Shown here piece after piece: positions 24,992-32,229 of a stretch of DNA of 32,229 bases (position 1 is its first letter; each line of letters starts with the position of its first letter). Where the stretch lies: assembly GCA_021852275.1 (NCBI GenBank), contig JAJZNX010000063.1:1-32229 (forward strand), given 5' to 3'. A model generated the notes under the pieces. That model ran no database searches and was not told the DNA's origin. It saw only the letters and a list, made by a program, of their open reading frames with translations. Position numbers and translations under genes: made by a program. This DNA is from Planctomycetota bacterium (GTDB taxonomy: Bacteria; Planctomycetota; Phycisphaerae; WQYP01).

Positions 24992-26161
24992 TCAGGCCCA
25001 CTGCGGCCGTGGGTTCAATTCCGTCGGCAACGCGCGTTGCCGGGCGATCTGGCTGAAAACTGCGGTAAGGTTTTCCGTCGCGGACCACGGTGCCTTTTTA
25101 ATGTTCCAGGCCGCCGCCTGGTAACAGGAGAATATAAAGTCCGTGGTTTTAATGATCTGGGCAAAATCGGTGATGGGCGTGGATCCGGTACGAATGGCCA
25201 GGGCAAAGCTATTAAAGGTTCGCATATTGCCTTCAAAGTCGCGGGCGTCATCGTGAAATTCGGTGGACGGCTGGCCATGGCTTAGCAAGTAACCCATGCC
25301 GTTCCAGATGGCCCGGCCGGCATCACCAAGAATCTCAATCATGTGCCGTTCCTGCCGGGAGCAGGTCGTGGCCACCATGGTCAGGCGCGGGCGATCGGGC
25401 GTGGTCAGTGTCGCCTGGGTGATGGCGGTGTCTTCCATTTCCAGCTCCGGAGAATCATGGAAGCGGTACAAAGCGGTTCGGATATTTTCCGCGCGGGCCA
25501 CGACAGGTAAATCCCCCGGCGATGCCAGAATGAGTGCCTGATTGATAAAGTGTACCGCCTGATTGAACATCACCCCATCGAGATTCCATTGGCCCGCCAT
25601 CATTTTTTTGCCGGCCCAGGCCGCCCGGCCATAGTAAGATTCTTCGCGCCACCACAGGCTGGAAAGAAAAATCTCGCGGATTTTACCAATGGCTCCGCCG
25701 TGAATCGCCTGGCGCAGCTCCAGCATGGAACTGCGCCCCACATGTTGCATCTGCACCGCCCCGACCCGGCCCGAAGCCTTTTGTGCTTCAAGCATCATGC
25801 GGCATTCGTCCGGATGGGTCGCCATCGGTTTTTCACAAAGCACGTGCTTGCCGGCCTTAAACGCGGCCACGGTTACCGGCCGGTGCAGAAAGTGGGGTAC
25901 CGCAATGCACACTGCTTCCACCGCGGGATCCTGGAGAAGGGATTGGTAATCAGGATAAATTTTCCCGCCGGCGGCGGTAACGCGGGCCGCCTGTTTGGCA
26001 ACGTTGGGATCTTCGAGTTTGACGTCGCAGCCTGCCACGACCTGAAAATTCGGATTTTTTTCCATTTCCGTCAGGTGCATGGGAGCGATGCCGCCGCCCA
26101 GCCCGATTTGCCCCATGCGGATGGGAGAAGAAACGCGAGGGTTAAGGCCTGTGTCAGTCAT
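24992..26161 (-). CDS. Gfo/Idh/MocA family oxidoreductase
   Basis: 389 residues, NAD(P)-dependent dehydrogenase acting on sugars, inositols or related polyols in the cytoplasm. The Rossmann motif is IGLGGGIAPMH (about 19-29). The family signature EKP is at 110-112 in HVLCEKPMATHP, with CIAVPHFLHRP before it. The C-terminal alpha/beta domain contains GQWNLDGVMFNQAVHFINQAL, with the HxxN-type His that replaces the usual catalytic D/H pair. The open frame extends 27 codons upstream, but GGAG lies 8 bases before the ATG at 26161 and the extension is atypical. The gene is followed closely by a secreted protein gene and preceded by a long divergent gap. The substrate is not predictable. Confidence 0.92.
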   Translation of the reverse strand: MTDTGLNPRVSSPIRMGQIGLGGGIAPMHLTEMEKNPNFQVVAGCDVKLEDPNVAKQAARVTAAGGKIYPDYQSLLQDPAVEAVCIAVPHFLHRPVTVAAFKAGKHVLCEKPMATHPDECRMMLEAQKASGRVGAVQMQHVGRSSMLELRQAIHGGAIGKIREIFLSSLWWREESYYGRAAWAGKKMMAGQWNLDGVMFNQAVHFINQALILASPGDLPVVARAENIRTALYRFHDSPELEMEDTAITQATLTTPDRPRLTMVATTCSRQERHMIEILGDAGRAIWNGMGYLLSHGQPSTEFHDDARDFEGNMRTFNSFALAIRTGSTPITDFAQIIKTTDFIFSCYQAAAWNIKKAPWSATENLTAVFSQIARQRALPTELNPRPQWA

Positions 26162-26342
26162 CGTGCCGCTCCAAAAACCTGCCGGGCACTTAAAATAGCC
26201 TGTAAGTTTGACCCTGTTCCCAGGCCGTTTAAGCGCGTGCACCGGCCGTTAATGTATGCTATTGAGCACCGGCCGTAAAGGAGCTTCACCCGATCCATGC
26301 GAGCGGTCGATGGCGCGAGGGTGCCTTGCGGGAATTTTGCCC

Positions 26343-26370
26343 TTGACAGAATTTTGCCGGCGATTAAACT
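26343..26370 (+). promoter_or_regulatory. Sigma70-type promoter
   Basis: A perfect -35 TTGACA (26343-26348) is 16 bp from TAAACT (26365-26370, four of six). The start of transcription would be near 26377, about 220 bases ahead of the TTG start at 26601. Confidence 0.5.
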
Positions 26371-26398
26371 TTGTTGATCATAAGGGCGGGTGGGGGGC

Positions 26399-26443
26399 AT
26401 GTGGCGGAAGCTTGGCCGCAAACTAAAGAATGTGGCTGGATAA
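26399..26443 (+). CDS. Possible leader peptide (14 residues)
   Basis: ATG at 26399 opens the peptide MWRKLGRKLKNVAG and ends at TAA. The G-rich GGGTGGGGGG just upstream can serve as a ribosome binding site. It sits inside the predicted leader of the coiled-coil gene and is unusually basic (five Lys/Arg in 14). Such a short frame can easily occur by chance. Confidence 0.2.
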   Translation: MWRKLGRKLKNVAG

Positions 26444-26600
26444 ACTTCATGCGGAAGTTGAGCTTCCCGCGAATAGAAATTAAAATGGGCATTTGCAGGA
26501 TGCGGATGCGACGAACGGCCGACTGAATTTCGCGGCTTGGGTTGCTAACTTGTTGTGAGTGTTGTAACGGTTCCTTTTATTTATCAACCGGAGGCGTACC

Positions 26601-27470
26601 TTGAGTATCCTGACCAAAATCTTTGTGCTGCTGCAACTGGTGTTTGCCCTGGTCCTTGCGGTGCTGGTGGTGCTATTTGCACATGGACAGCAAAACTATA
26701 AAAAGCAGGTATTAACCGATCAGAATGCGATGATTGCGTCGCAGGCAGCTTTGCTTAACACACGGGCGACGGTCAGCCGGCTTAGTGAGCAATTGGCAAA
26801 AGCCGCCCGCGCCAACATTAATACGCTGGGCAATCTCAATGACAAAATATTGAACCTGCAGGGAAAACTCTCCAGTGCGCAAAGCGAAGTTGCCCAGCTT
26901 AAGGCCAACAAACAAAGCCTGGTCAACAGCACCAGCCTGCTTTCCGCGGCCAACCGCTCGCAACAGGATCAGCTTGCCGCCGACAGCAAGGAACTCACCA
27001 AGCTGCGCCCGGTGGTGCTGCGCTACATCAATGAAAACGCCCAACTCAATCGTCACAACACCCAGCTTACCAACGAACGCAACGAAGCCCAAAAGCAGAT
27101 TCAAACTCTCCAGGAAAGCATTGTGGCTCTGAACACCCGTCTGGCCCGGGCCGCGGCCTTGCAGCACCAGGTGGCCTCTGCACCGAGTGCTGTCAATGCG
27201 GTTATCGGCGTACCAACGGCGGTGGCGGTGAACGGCAAAATCCAGCAGGTGCAGTCGTACAACAACCGGGTTTATGTGAGTGTGAACCTGGGTGCACGTG
27301 ACGGGGTGTCTAAGGGCACACGTCTGACGGTTTATAAGAGCGGACAATATGTTGCCGATGTGGTCGTTCGCAGTGTAGACCCCACGACCTGCGTGGGCGT
27401 GGTTACATTGGCCAGTCCCAGTGCCAAGGTCATGGTCAATGATCTGGTGATGAGTGGTCCGGGCATCTGA
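26601..27470 (+). CDS. Membrane-anchored coiled-coil protein of unknown function
   Basis: 289 residues. One N-terminal transmembrane helix (about 6-28, FVLLQLVFALVLAVLVVLF) is followed by a long coiled coil (about 30-190, Gln/Asn/Ala/Leu-rich with LQGKLSSAQSEVAQLKANK and LTNERNEAQKQIQTLQESI). A compact C-terminal beta domain (about 210-289) contains VYVSVNLGARDGVSKGTRLT and VADVVVRSVDPTTCVGVVTL. The last part resembles the C-terminal domain of FlgT/MreC-like envelope proteins, a structural guess. The start is TTG at 26601 with GGAGG 7 bases ahead. Topology is probably one inner-membrane anchor with the coiled coil outside the cytoplasm, like MreC. It precedes a 46-residue membrane protein and then mreB and mreC, so a role in cell shape or envelope is inferred. 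Confidence 0.87.
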   Translation: MSILTKIFVLLQLVFALVLAVLVVLFAHGQQNYKKQVLTDQNAMIASQAALLNTRATVSRLSEQLAKAARANINTLGNLNDKILNLQGKLSSAQSEVAQLKANKQSLVNSTSLLSAANRSQQDQLAADSKELTKLRPVVLRYINENAQLNRHNTQLTNERNEAQKQIQTLQESIVALNTRLARAAALQHQVASAPSAVNAVIGVPTAVAVNGKIQQVQSYNNRVYVSVNLGARDGVSKGTRLTVYKSGQYVADVVVRSVDPTTCVGVVTLASPSAKVMVNDLVMSGPGI

Positions 27471-27528
27471 AACCTGGACAGGCGAACCGCCCGGTTAAAA
27501 ACTCCGGTCTCTGGCTTTGGAGAACAAT

Positions 27529-27669
27529 ATGTCGCGAATCGATGGCCCAGCACGCATTACCGTCAAGCCGCAGCCCAACGTGTATACAGCGTTGGCATTT
27601 ATATCCATGGGGGCTACGCTGGCCGCACTGGTGTACGTGTTTCTGCAATACAAGGCCCTGGTGGGTTAG
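27529..27669 (+). CDS. 46-residue membrane protein upstream of mreB
   Basis: Short gene. ATG at 27529 with GGAG 6-8 bases upstream, ending in TAG. The peptide has a polar basic N-terminus (MSRIDGPARITVKPQPNVYT) and a single hydrophobic helix (ALAFISMGATLAALVYVFLQ, about 21-40), then YKALVG. It lies 58 bases after the coiled-coil gene and is followed by a terminator, so the two share a transcript. Small one-helix proteins of this kind occur near mreB in planctomycetes (general recollection). A partner or regulator of the coiled-coil protein is possible. Confidence 0.8.
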   Translation: MSRIDGPARITVKPQPNVYTALAFISMGATLAALVYVFLQYKALVG

Positions 27670-27773
27670 AATAACTGGCCATGCCGGGTTACCACTGTAC
27701 GTCCCATGGTATACGTGCCAAAACAGTGGCCGTCTGGATGATCGGCTTAAGGCGGGGGATCAATCCGATCCAG

Positions 27774-27803
27774 GCGATGAATTGCCATTTCATCGCTAAT
27801 TTT
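27774..27803 (+). terminator. Intrinsic terminator-like stem-loop
   Basis: GCGATGAA and TTCATCGC form a perfect 8-bp stem around TTGCCAT, followed by TAATTTT. It lies about 105 bases after the stop of the 46-residue protein gene. The T-tract is broken by AA and the stem is only moderately GC-rich, so efficiency may be low. Confidence 0.55.
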
Positions 27804-27820
27804 CATATTCAAGAACTAAT

Positions 27821-27848
27821 TTGTAAAATTTTGCCGTTCTGGTAGACT
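27821..27848 (+). promoter_or_regulatory. Possible mreB promoter
   Basis: TTGTAA (27821-27826) and TAGACT (27843-27848), each four of six consensus bases, are spaced by 16 bp. The leader to the mreB start would be about 155 bases. Confidence 0.35.
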
Positions 27849-28012
27849 GCCGCAGGAAAGATTCAGAGAGGGCTGGTGGCCACCGCCTCCGAATTCCGAT
27901 AATAACGGAAGTGGTGGCGTCGGGGTGGCCATATCCACAGGACAGGGTATGGCGGGTTTGGCGGAGTTTTAAGACGAATTGTCCGCCAATGGTTGTTCGG
28001 AGCGATTGACGT

Positions 28013-29065
28013 TTGTTTTTTGATTCCTTTTTAGGCTGGTTTTCGCTCGACATGGGCATTGACTTGGGTACGTGCAACACCCTGGTGTGTGTGCGCGGCC
28101 AGGGCATTGTGCTTAATGAACCGTCCGTTGTCGCGGTGCGCAAGGGTACCAGCGAGGTGCTGCTGGGCGGCACTGCCGTTGGCCTGAAAGCCAAGGAGAT
28201 GCTGGGTAAAACGCCGGGCAACATGACCGCGATCCGTCCGCTCAAAGACGGTGTCATCAGCGATTTTGAAATCACCGAGGCCATGCTCACGTACTTTATC
28301 CGCCGGGTACACGGCCGTCGATGGCTGATCAAGCCGCGGGTGGTTATTGCCATCCCCAGTGGGATCACGGCGGTAGAAAAACAGGCCGTGGTACAATCGG
28401 CCCTGCAGGCGCATGCCCGCAAGGTATACCTGGTGAAGGAACCGCTGGCCTCCGCCATCGGTGCGGGATTGCCGATTTTAGATCCGCGCGGCAGCATGAT
28501 TGTGGATGTGGGCGGGGGAACCACGGAAGTGGCGATCATCAGCCTGGGCGACATCGCGGTATCGGAATCCATCCGCACGGCCGGCGATAATTTTGATGAA
28601 GCCATCATCAGCCATATGAAAAAAACCTACAACTTGATGATCGGCGAGCAGTTCGCGGAAAAAATCAAGATTGAAATTGGTTCCGCCAGTGCCATCAATC
28701 CCGAAAGCACCATGGAGGTGCGCGGGCGCGACATGATCAGCGGCTTACCGCGCAAGTGCATTGTTACCAGTGAAGAGATCCGGGAAACACTGCAGGAGCC
28801 GGTCGGCAAAATCATTGATGCCGTCACGCACACATTGGAGCGGGCGGAACCGGAACTGGCGGCGGACCTGGTGGAAACGGGCATTATGCTGGCCGGCGGC
28901 GGCAGCCTGCTGCGCGGGATCGACAAGGTGATCAATCAGGCTACCGGTTTGCCGGTGAAAGTTGCCGAAGATCCTCTCACCTGCGTAGCCCGGGGCACCA
29001 ACGTCTACCTGGAAAATCTGGAGCAGGCCAAAGATGCAATGGAAACCATTGACGACGGTGCCTAG
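28013..29065 (+). CDS. mreB: Rod-shape-determining protein MreB
   Basis: 350 residues, bacterial actin homologue that forms membrane-bound filaments guiding wall synthesis. The phosphate-1 loop is DMGIDLGTCNTLV (D17-L18-G19-T20 area) and the second phosphate motif is MIVDVGGGTTEVA. IPSGIT, VYLVKEPLASAIGAG and GIMLAGGGSLLRGID (adenosine motif) are also clear. The start is TTG at 28013; GGAG lies about 10 bases upstream, and the N-terminal MFFDSFLGWFS is the short amphipathic membrane helix usual for MreB. mreC follows after 263 bases. The gap holds a strong stem-loop, so mreC output may be adjusted separately. The gene has a long AT-poor leader. Confidence 0.97.
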   Translation: MFFDSFLGWFSLDMGIDLGTCNTLVCVRGQGIVLNEPSVVAVRKGTSEVLLGGTAVGLKAKEMLGKTPGNMTAIRPLKDGVISDFEITEAMLTYFIRRVHGRRWLIKPRVVIAIPSGITAVEKQAVVQSALQAHARKVYLVKEPLASAIGAGLPILDPRGSMIVDVGGGTTEVAIISLGDIAVSESIRTAGDNFDEAIISHMKKTYNLMIGEQFAEKIKIEIGSASAINPESTMEVRGRDMISGLPRKCIVTSEEIRETLQEPVGKIIDAVTHTLERAEPELAADLVETGIMLAGGGSLLRGIDKVINQATGLPVKVAEDPLTCVARGTNVYLENLEQAKDAMETIDDGA

Positions 29066-29196
29066 CGGCAGCCGGCTGCAAACCATGGCCATTTGGCTGC
29101 AATCGCGAGAATTCAGGCTGCGGCGCTGCGGGGGCTGCAGTGGTATGGATAACGTGCCGGGAATTCACGGCTTTTTGTGGCACGGCTGAAGCGCAC

Positions 29197-29226
29197 TTGG
29201 CCCCGGCCGGACAGGGGCCGGGCCAA
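29197..29226 (+). other. GC-rich stem-loop between mreB and mreC
   Basis: TTGGCCCCGGCC and GGCCGGGCCAA pair over 11 bp with one bulged C around a loop of about 7 bases. No T-run follows directly. It may attenuate or protect the message between the two genes; its role is unproven. Confidence 0.45.
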
Positions 29227-29328
29227 ACGCCAGCCCAACCGCAACCGGCTGAAAAACGGTGGACTTTTTAGCCCAGCCGGTCTTGCACAGGCCGCAGCCC
29301 GCCACCGCCTTTTCACGGAAGGTCCAAG

Positions 29329-30180
29329 ATGCGGATGACCATGCGGCGCTGGTTCTGGCTGCTCAATTTTATTATGCTCATTGCGATCATTACGGGCTTA
29401 CATCGGCCCGGTGCCGTAAACTGGGTTCGCGATGTTGCCGGCCAGTCCATTCGCTGGGTGCTCACGCCGGCATCCTGGACCTTTACCCGCGTGCAAATCG
29501 CCTTTAACCGCGCAATCCACCCTCCCACCTCCGCCAATCCCGCCGATACCAGTATGCAGGAGCACTACCAGAACGAAATTGCCATGCTGCTGGCCCGCAA
29601 CAGCACGCTGGAGCGTCTGCTGCGTGAATCGCGGCTCATTCATCGCGGTTTTCCCGGCATTTCCAGCCAGCAGTTGCGGGCCGCCAATATTGATGGCTTT
29701 GCCTCCGACTCCAGCGATACGTGCATTTTGGATCAGGGCTGGAGCGATGACAAACGCATCCGTCGCGGATGTGTGGTGATGGCGCAGCTTTCCGTGGTCG
29801 GAAGAATTGTCCAGGCGGGCGCAGCCACGAGCGTGGTTCGACTGCTGACATCCCGGCGGATGGCCCCGGTAACCGCCAGTATCGTGCGGCCCACGCGCGA
29901 TGGCCAGACCCTGATCGCCGGATTATGCCTGGCGCGGGGAATTGGCCGCGGGCGCATGCGTTGCATGCTGGAGCAGAATCTTGGGGCGATTCCCCCCCAG
30001 CGCGGCGATCTGGTGTTGCTCAACGATCATGATTGGCCGGCGGAGGTCAGCGGTGCCGTTATCGGAGTGGTGACGGCCGTAACTCAGTCGCGGCATGGCA
30101 ACCTGAGATGGGATGTGCATATTCGGCCACGTGTAAACATGCAGCAAACCCGCCACGCGGTCATTGTGCTGGGGCGCTAA
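29329..30180 (+). CDS. mreC: Rod-shape-determining protein MreC (divergent)
   Basis: 283 residues, bitopic inner-membrane scaffold of the elongasome. One N-terminal transmembrane helix (about 8-26, WFWLLNFIMLIAIITGL), a short coiled-coil part (about 75-105, YQNEIAMLLARNSTLERLLRE) and two small beta-barrels follow. Typical MreC words appear as GCVVMAQLSVVGRIVQAGAATSVVRLLTSRR and GDLVLLNDHDWP...GAVIGVVTAV. Position after mreB supports the call. GGAAGG lies 7 bases before the ATG. The stop TAA (30178-30180) overlaps the stop of the convergent AraC-type gene. mreD is not visible downstream. Confidence 0.87.
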   Translation: MRMTMRRWFWLLNFIMLIAIITGLHRPGAVNWVRDVAGQSIRWVLTPASWTFTRVQIAFNRAIHPPTSANPADTSMQEHYQNEIAMLLARNSTLERLLRESRLIHRGFPGISSQQLRAANIDGFASDSSDTCILDQGWSDDKRIRRGCVVMAQLSVVGRIVQAGAATSVVRLLTSRRMAPVTASIVRPTRDGQTLIAGLCLARGIGRGRMRCMLEQNLGAIPPQRGDLVLLNDHDWPAEVSGAVIGVVTAVTQSRHGNLRWDVHIRPRVNMQQTRHAVIVLGR

Positions 30181-31100
30181 GGTTTCACCGCGGGCAGTTG
30201 CGCCCCTGCGGGATGATTCCGGGCCTGCCGGTATTGCCGCGGCGACTGTCCGGTCAATTGGTGAAACATGCGTGAAAAAAAAGCGATTTCTTCATAGCCC
30301 AGCCGCGCTGCCACCTCGGTAATGGACAAATCCGTATGGGCCAGCAGACGGCAGGCTTCTTCGATGCGAATACGGTTGCGATAGGCCACAATGCCCATGC
30401 CCATGCGCTGCGAAAAAACATGCGACAAATGCGTGGGGCTCAGGGCTACCCGTCGGGCCAGTTGTTCCAGCGAATGTTTGACCACGACATTTTGTTCCAG
30501 CCACACGGCAGTGTCAAAAACCGCCTTTTGCGCCCGATCGGTAATATCCAGATCTTCCACCGGGCGAATGTGGGGGTCCAAGCGCACTGCCATCGCCAAA
30601 AATTCCAGCAGTGCTCCGGTGGCCATAGGTTCCCACCCCGCCAGGCGGCAACGGGTTTCCGTCATAATTCGCTCCAGCAGCGACAGGCAATGCCGACCTT
30701 CCGCCGGTCCGGCGTGCAGCACCAGCGGGGCCGATTCACGGGGCCGGGACAACGGCCGGGCAAACAATTGAAAAGCCCTTTCATCATGGCGCAGGATAAC
30801 CGCCAACTGGTTCATCAGCCGGCGGTCAATAAGACAGTTGATCAATTTCAACTGATGCGTGTTCTGGTAGCCGTGCCACTGCCACGGACGAATCAGGATG
30901 ATGTCACCGGGCCGCAGCAGTCGGGTGCCGTCGACCGTCAGATGGTCTGCGGCCCCAGCCTCGATAAAAACAATTTCGTGAAACAGATGATCATGCAACG
31001 TAGTGCTGTTGTGATTGTTGACACGGATCACACTCACGCTGCCGGTGAGCGGCTGTGCCGATTCCGCCCAGCCCAGGGTTCTGAATTTAGTATTGTCCAT
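30177..31100 (-). CDS. AraC-family transcriptional regulator with cupin sensor domain
   Basis: 307 residues. The N-terminal AraC-type cupin (about 20-100, LHDHLFHEIVFIEAG, PGDIILIRPWQWHGY) should bind a small carbohydrate-like effector. The C-terminal double helix-turn-helix (about 205-295) includes HSLEQLARRVALSPTHLSHV in the first part, LSITEVAARLGYEEIAFFSR in the second, and FHQLTGQSPRQYRQ as the terminal AraC signature. The ATG at 31100 is chosen; TTG at 31106 is possible. Neither has a good Shine-Dalgarno. It is divergent from a Gfo/Idh oxidoreductase gene across 146 bases with overlapping promoters, so it probably controls that gene and itself. Confidence 0.92.
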   Translation of the reverse strand: MDNTKFRTLGWAESAQPLTGSVSVIRVNNHNSTTLHDHLFHEIVFIEAGAADHLTVDGTRLLRPGDIILIRPWQWHGYQNTHQLKLINCLIDRRLMNQLAVILRHDERAFQLFARPLSRPRESAPLVLHAGPAEGRHCLSLLERIMTETRCRLAGWEPMATGALLEFLAMAVRLDPHIRPVEDLDITDRAQKAVFDTAVWLEQNVVVKHSLEQLARRVALSPTHLSHVFSQRMGMGIVAYRNRIRIEEACRLLAHTDLSITEVAARLGYEEIAFFSRMFHQLTGQSPRQYRQARNHPAGAQLPAVKP

Positions 31101-31126
31101 ACACAAAAAAATCCAAATTCGCAGTC

Positions 31127-31155
31127 ATGTTAGCCCGCGGCTGTCCGGTTGGCAA
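31127..31155 (-). promoter_or_regulatory. Possible promoter of the AraC-type regulator
   Basis: Minus-strand TTGCCA (31155-31150) and TAACAT (31132-31127) are spaced by 17 bp. The -35 shares bases with the -35 of the opposite promoter, so the two should compete. Confidence 0.4.
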
Positions 31156-31177
31156 TGATCCCCTGGACCATCATAAT
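31149..31177 (+). promoter_or_regulatory. Sigma70-type promoter of the Gfo/Idh gene
   Basis: TTGGCA (31149-31154, five of six) and CATAAT (31172-31177, five of six) are spaced by the ideal 17 bp. Transcription would begin near 31184, giving a leader of about 60 bases. Confidence 0.65.
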
Positions 31178-31246
31178 ATGGAGTCTGCCGGCGGCGGTGC
31201 GGCTGGGCCGGTGCAGAAATCAGGAATGCAGACAAAAGGAGCCTTC

Positions 31247-32229
31247 ATGCTCAATGTTGCGGTTGTTGGAATGGGCCATATTGGCCATGCCCATGCCCGA
31301 TGTTATCAAAAAAATAAGAACGTCAAGCTCTTTGCCGTGTGCGACATCAACCAAGAAAGGTTGGATGCCGCCGCCAAGGCTTTTGACTGCCGCTCTTTTG
31401 GTTCCATCCGGGATATGCTCTCTGCAGGTGTACCCATAGACGCGGTAAGCATGACCACGGGCGGGAAAGAAAATGGCGGCGACCATTATCAGGCCACCGT
31501 CGAATTGCTGGCCGCGGGTATACCCGTGCTGGGTGAAAAACCCATTTCCAATGAAATCCCGCAGGCCAGGGAAATGGTGGCCCTGGGCCAATCTAAACAT
31601 GTGCCTTACGCCATCAATCTGAACCACCGCTTTACCCCCGCCGCCCGCCGAGCCAAACTTTGGCTCGATGAGGGGCGATTGGGCGACATCAACATCATTA
31701 AGATGACCCTGTGGATCAGCAATCCCAATGAAAGCAGTCCTTATTTTCATATTCGGGCTTTGCATCCCCATTCCATCGATGTGATGCGCTATTTTGGCGG
31801 TGACATCGCCAAAGTACAGGCTTTTTTCAAAAAAGGGCCGGGCCGAAATATCTGGTCCAATGTGCTGGTGAATGTACAATTTGCCAACGGCACCATCGGA
31901 CATCTCACCGGCAGTTACGATGCCGGTATCGGCTATGGCCTGGAAAACTGCGAACTGGTGGGATCCAACGGACGCGTGGTGATTGAAGAAGCTTGCCAGC
32001 GCCTGCGGTTTCATCATCGCCATTCCAAGGAGTCCCAGGTACTCGAAAATCTCGACGGCATGACCAACGCCGATGGTACATTTCAAGTGCGTATTGACAC
32101 ATGGGTGGATGATCTGCTGAAAAAAACACCCCCGGAAAACATTGATGGTAAGGCCGAGGATGCACTTAAGGCCCAACTGGTGATTGAAGCGGCCATTGAA
32201 TCCTGGGAAAAAGAGACCGTGGTTACCGT
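31247..32229 (+). CDS. Gfo/Idh/MocA family oxidoreductase (3' partial)
   Basis: At least 327 residues; the frame is open to the window edge. The Rossmann motif is VVGMGHIGHAHA (GMGHIG at 8-13), and the family signature is GEKPIS with E97-K98-P99. NLNHRFTPAARRAK and IRALHPHSIDVMRYFGG (with the catalytic-region His) follow, then the beta-sheet domain ending SYDAGIGYGLENCELVGSNG. The ATG at 31247 has AGGAG 7 bases ahead. It is probably an NAD(P)-dependent sugar or polyol dehydrogenase in a carbohydrate pathway controlled by the divergent AraC-type regulator. A minus-strand open frame over the same bases is a shadow. Confidence 0.93.
   Translation, partial: MLNVAVVGMGHIGHAHARCYQKNKNVKLFAVCDINQERLDAAAKAFDCRSFGSIRDMLSAGVPIDAVSMTTGGKENGGDHYQATVELLAAGIPVLGEKPISNEIPQAREMVALGQSKHVPYAINLNHRFTPAARRAKLWLDEGRLGDINIIKMTLWISNPNESSPYFHIRALHPHSIDVMRYFGGDIAKVQAFFKKGPGRNIWSNVLVNVQFANGTIGHLTGSYDAGIGYGLENCELVGSNGRVVIEEACQRLRFHHRHSKESQVLENLDGMTNADGTFQVRIDTWVDDLLKKTPPENIDGKAEDALKAQLVIEAAIESWEKETVVT

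Larger units (their letters stand above)
26162..26600. other. Divergent gap with a promoter and possible leader region
   Basis: This 439-bp gap holds a good plus-strand promoter (26343-26370), a possible 14-codon leader peptide (26399-26443) and an imperfect stem-loop (GCGGAAG / CTTCCCGC around 26452-26471). Together they would form a leader of about 220 bases before the coiled-coil protein gene. No clear minus-strand promoter for the oxidoreductase was found. Confidence 0.5.
27670..28012. other. Gap between the small membrane gene and mreB
   Basis: It contains a terminator-like stem-loop (27774-27796) and, after it, a possible mreB promoter (27821-27848). Further palindromes, GGTGGCCACC around 27874-27883 and TTCCG/CGGAA around 27895-27911, lie in the mreB leader. 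No gene was found in the gap. Confidence 0.5.

Noticed and set aside
27796-28608. 270-codon minus-strand open frame
   Set aside because: It overlaps mreB on the opposite strand. Its composition is that of a shadow frame and no ribosome binding site was seen.
31220-32176. 318-codon minus-strand open frame
   Set aside because: It is antisense to a complete Gfo/Idh frame with ribosome binding site, Rossmann motif and EKP signature. The antisense peptide has no recognisable features.

Overview
The window looks like chromosomal DNA of a planctomycete, most probably a Phycisphaerae-type lineage. This is an inference from gene content and style: a ClpC of planctomycete type, an mreB/mreC pair preceded by a coiled-coil membrane protein and a 46-residue membrane protein, glycoside hydrolases of families GH2 and GH38, two Gfo/Idh/MocA oxidoreductases, TTG starts behind strong Shine-Dalgarno sequences, many secreted proteins of unknown function, and long gene-poor gaps with dispersed repeats. 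No rRNA, tRNA, CRISPR array or transposase gene was seen.

Layout. 1-2304: 3' part of clpC (the true start lies left of the window). 2837-5206: phosphoketolase. 5608-6330: secreted protein of unknown function. 6408-7391 (-): OB-fold/HD-domain nuclease of YhaM type. 7642-13437: GH2 hydrolase, GH38 alpha-mannosidase and a glycerophosphodiester phosphodiesterase. 13473-14600: a short Rho without the usual N-terminal domain, convergent with metK (14736-15956, -). 16807-17865: zinc alcohol dehydrogenase. 18082-19551: nitronate-monooxygenase-like flavoprotein.

19552-23280 is an accessory stretch: interspersed repeats, an operon of three small membrane or exported proteins (-), an intact MITE and a MntA/HepT nucleotidyltransferase-HEPN pair (-). 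23282-23659: small secreted cysteine protein with a clear terminator. 23802-26161 (-): secreted helical protein behind a Gfo/Idh oxidoreductase. 26601-30180: envelope/cell-shape block (coiled-coil protein, small membrane protein, MreB, MreC). 30177-31100 (-): AraC-type regulator, divergent from a second Gfo/Idh oxidoreductase that runs off the right end.

The most notable non-genic signal is a 165-bp MITE in two nearly identical copies 16.5 kb apart (5420-5584, 21944-22108). Both have imperfect ~23-bp terminal inverted repeats and each is flanked by its own 3-bp TWA target duplication (TTA and TAA), as expected for IS5/IS1031-like (PIF/Harbinger-type) mobilisation. Two decayed left ends lie at 2344 and 19533; the second supplies the stop codon of the flavoprotein gene. 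A second element, with perfect 13-bp inverted ends and a 7-bp flanking direct repeat, sits between rho and metK. Two further repeat families (107 bp and 135 bp) fill other gaps. Genes of special interest are the small-membrane-protein operon at 20621-21648 and the two uncharacterised membrane proteins ahead of mreBC.
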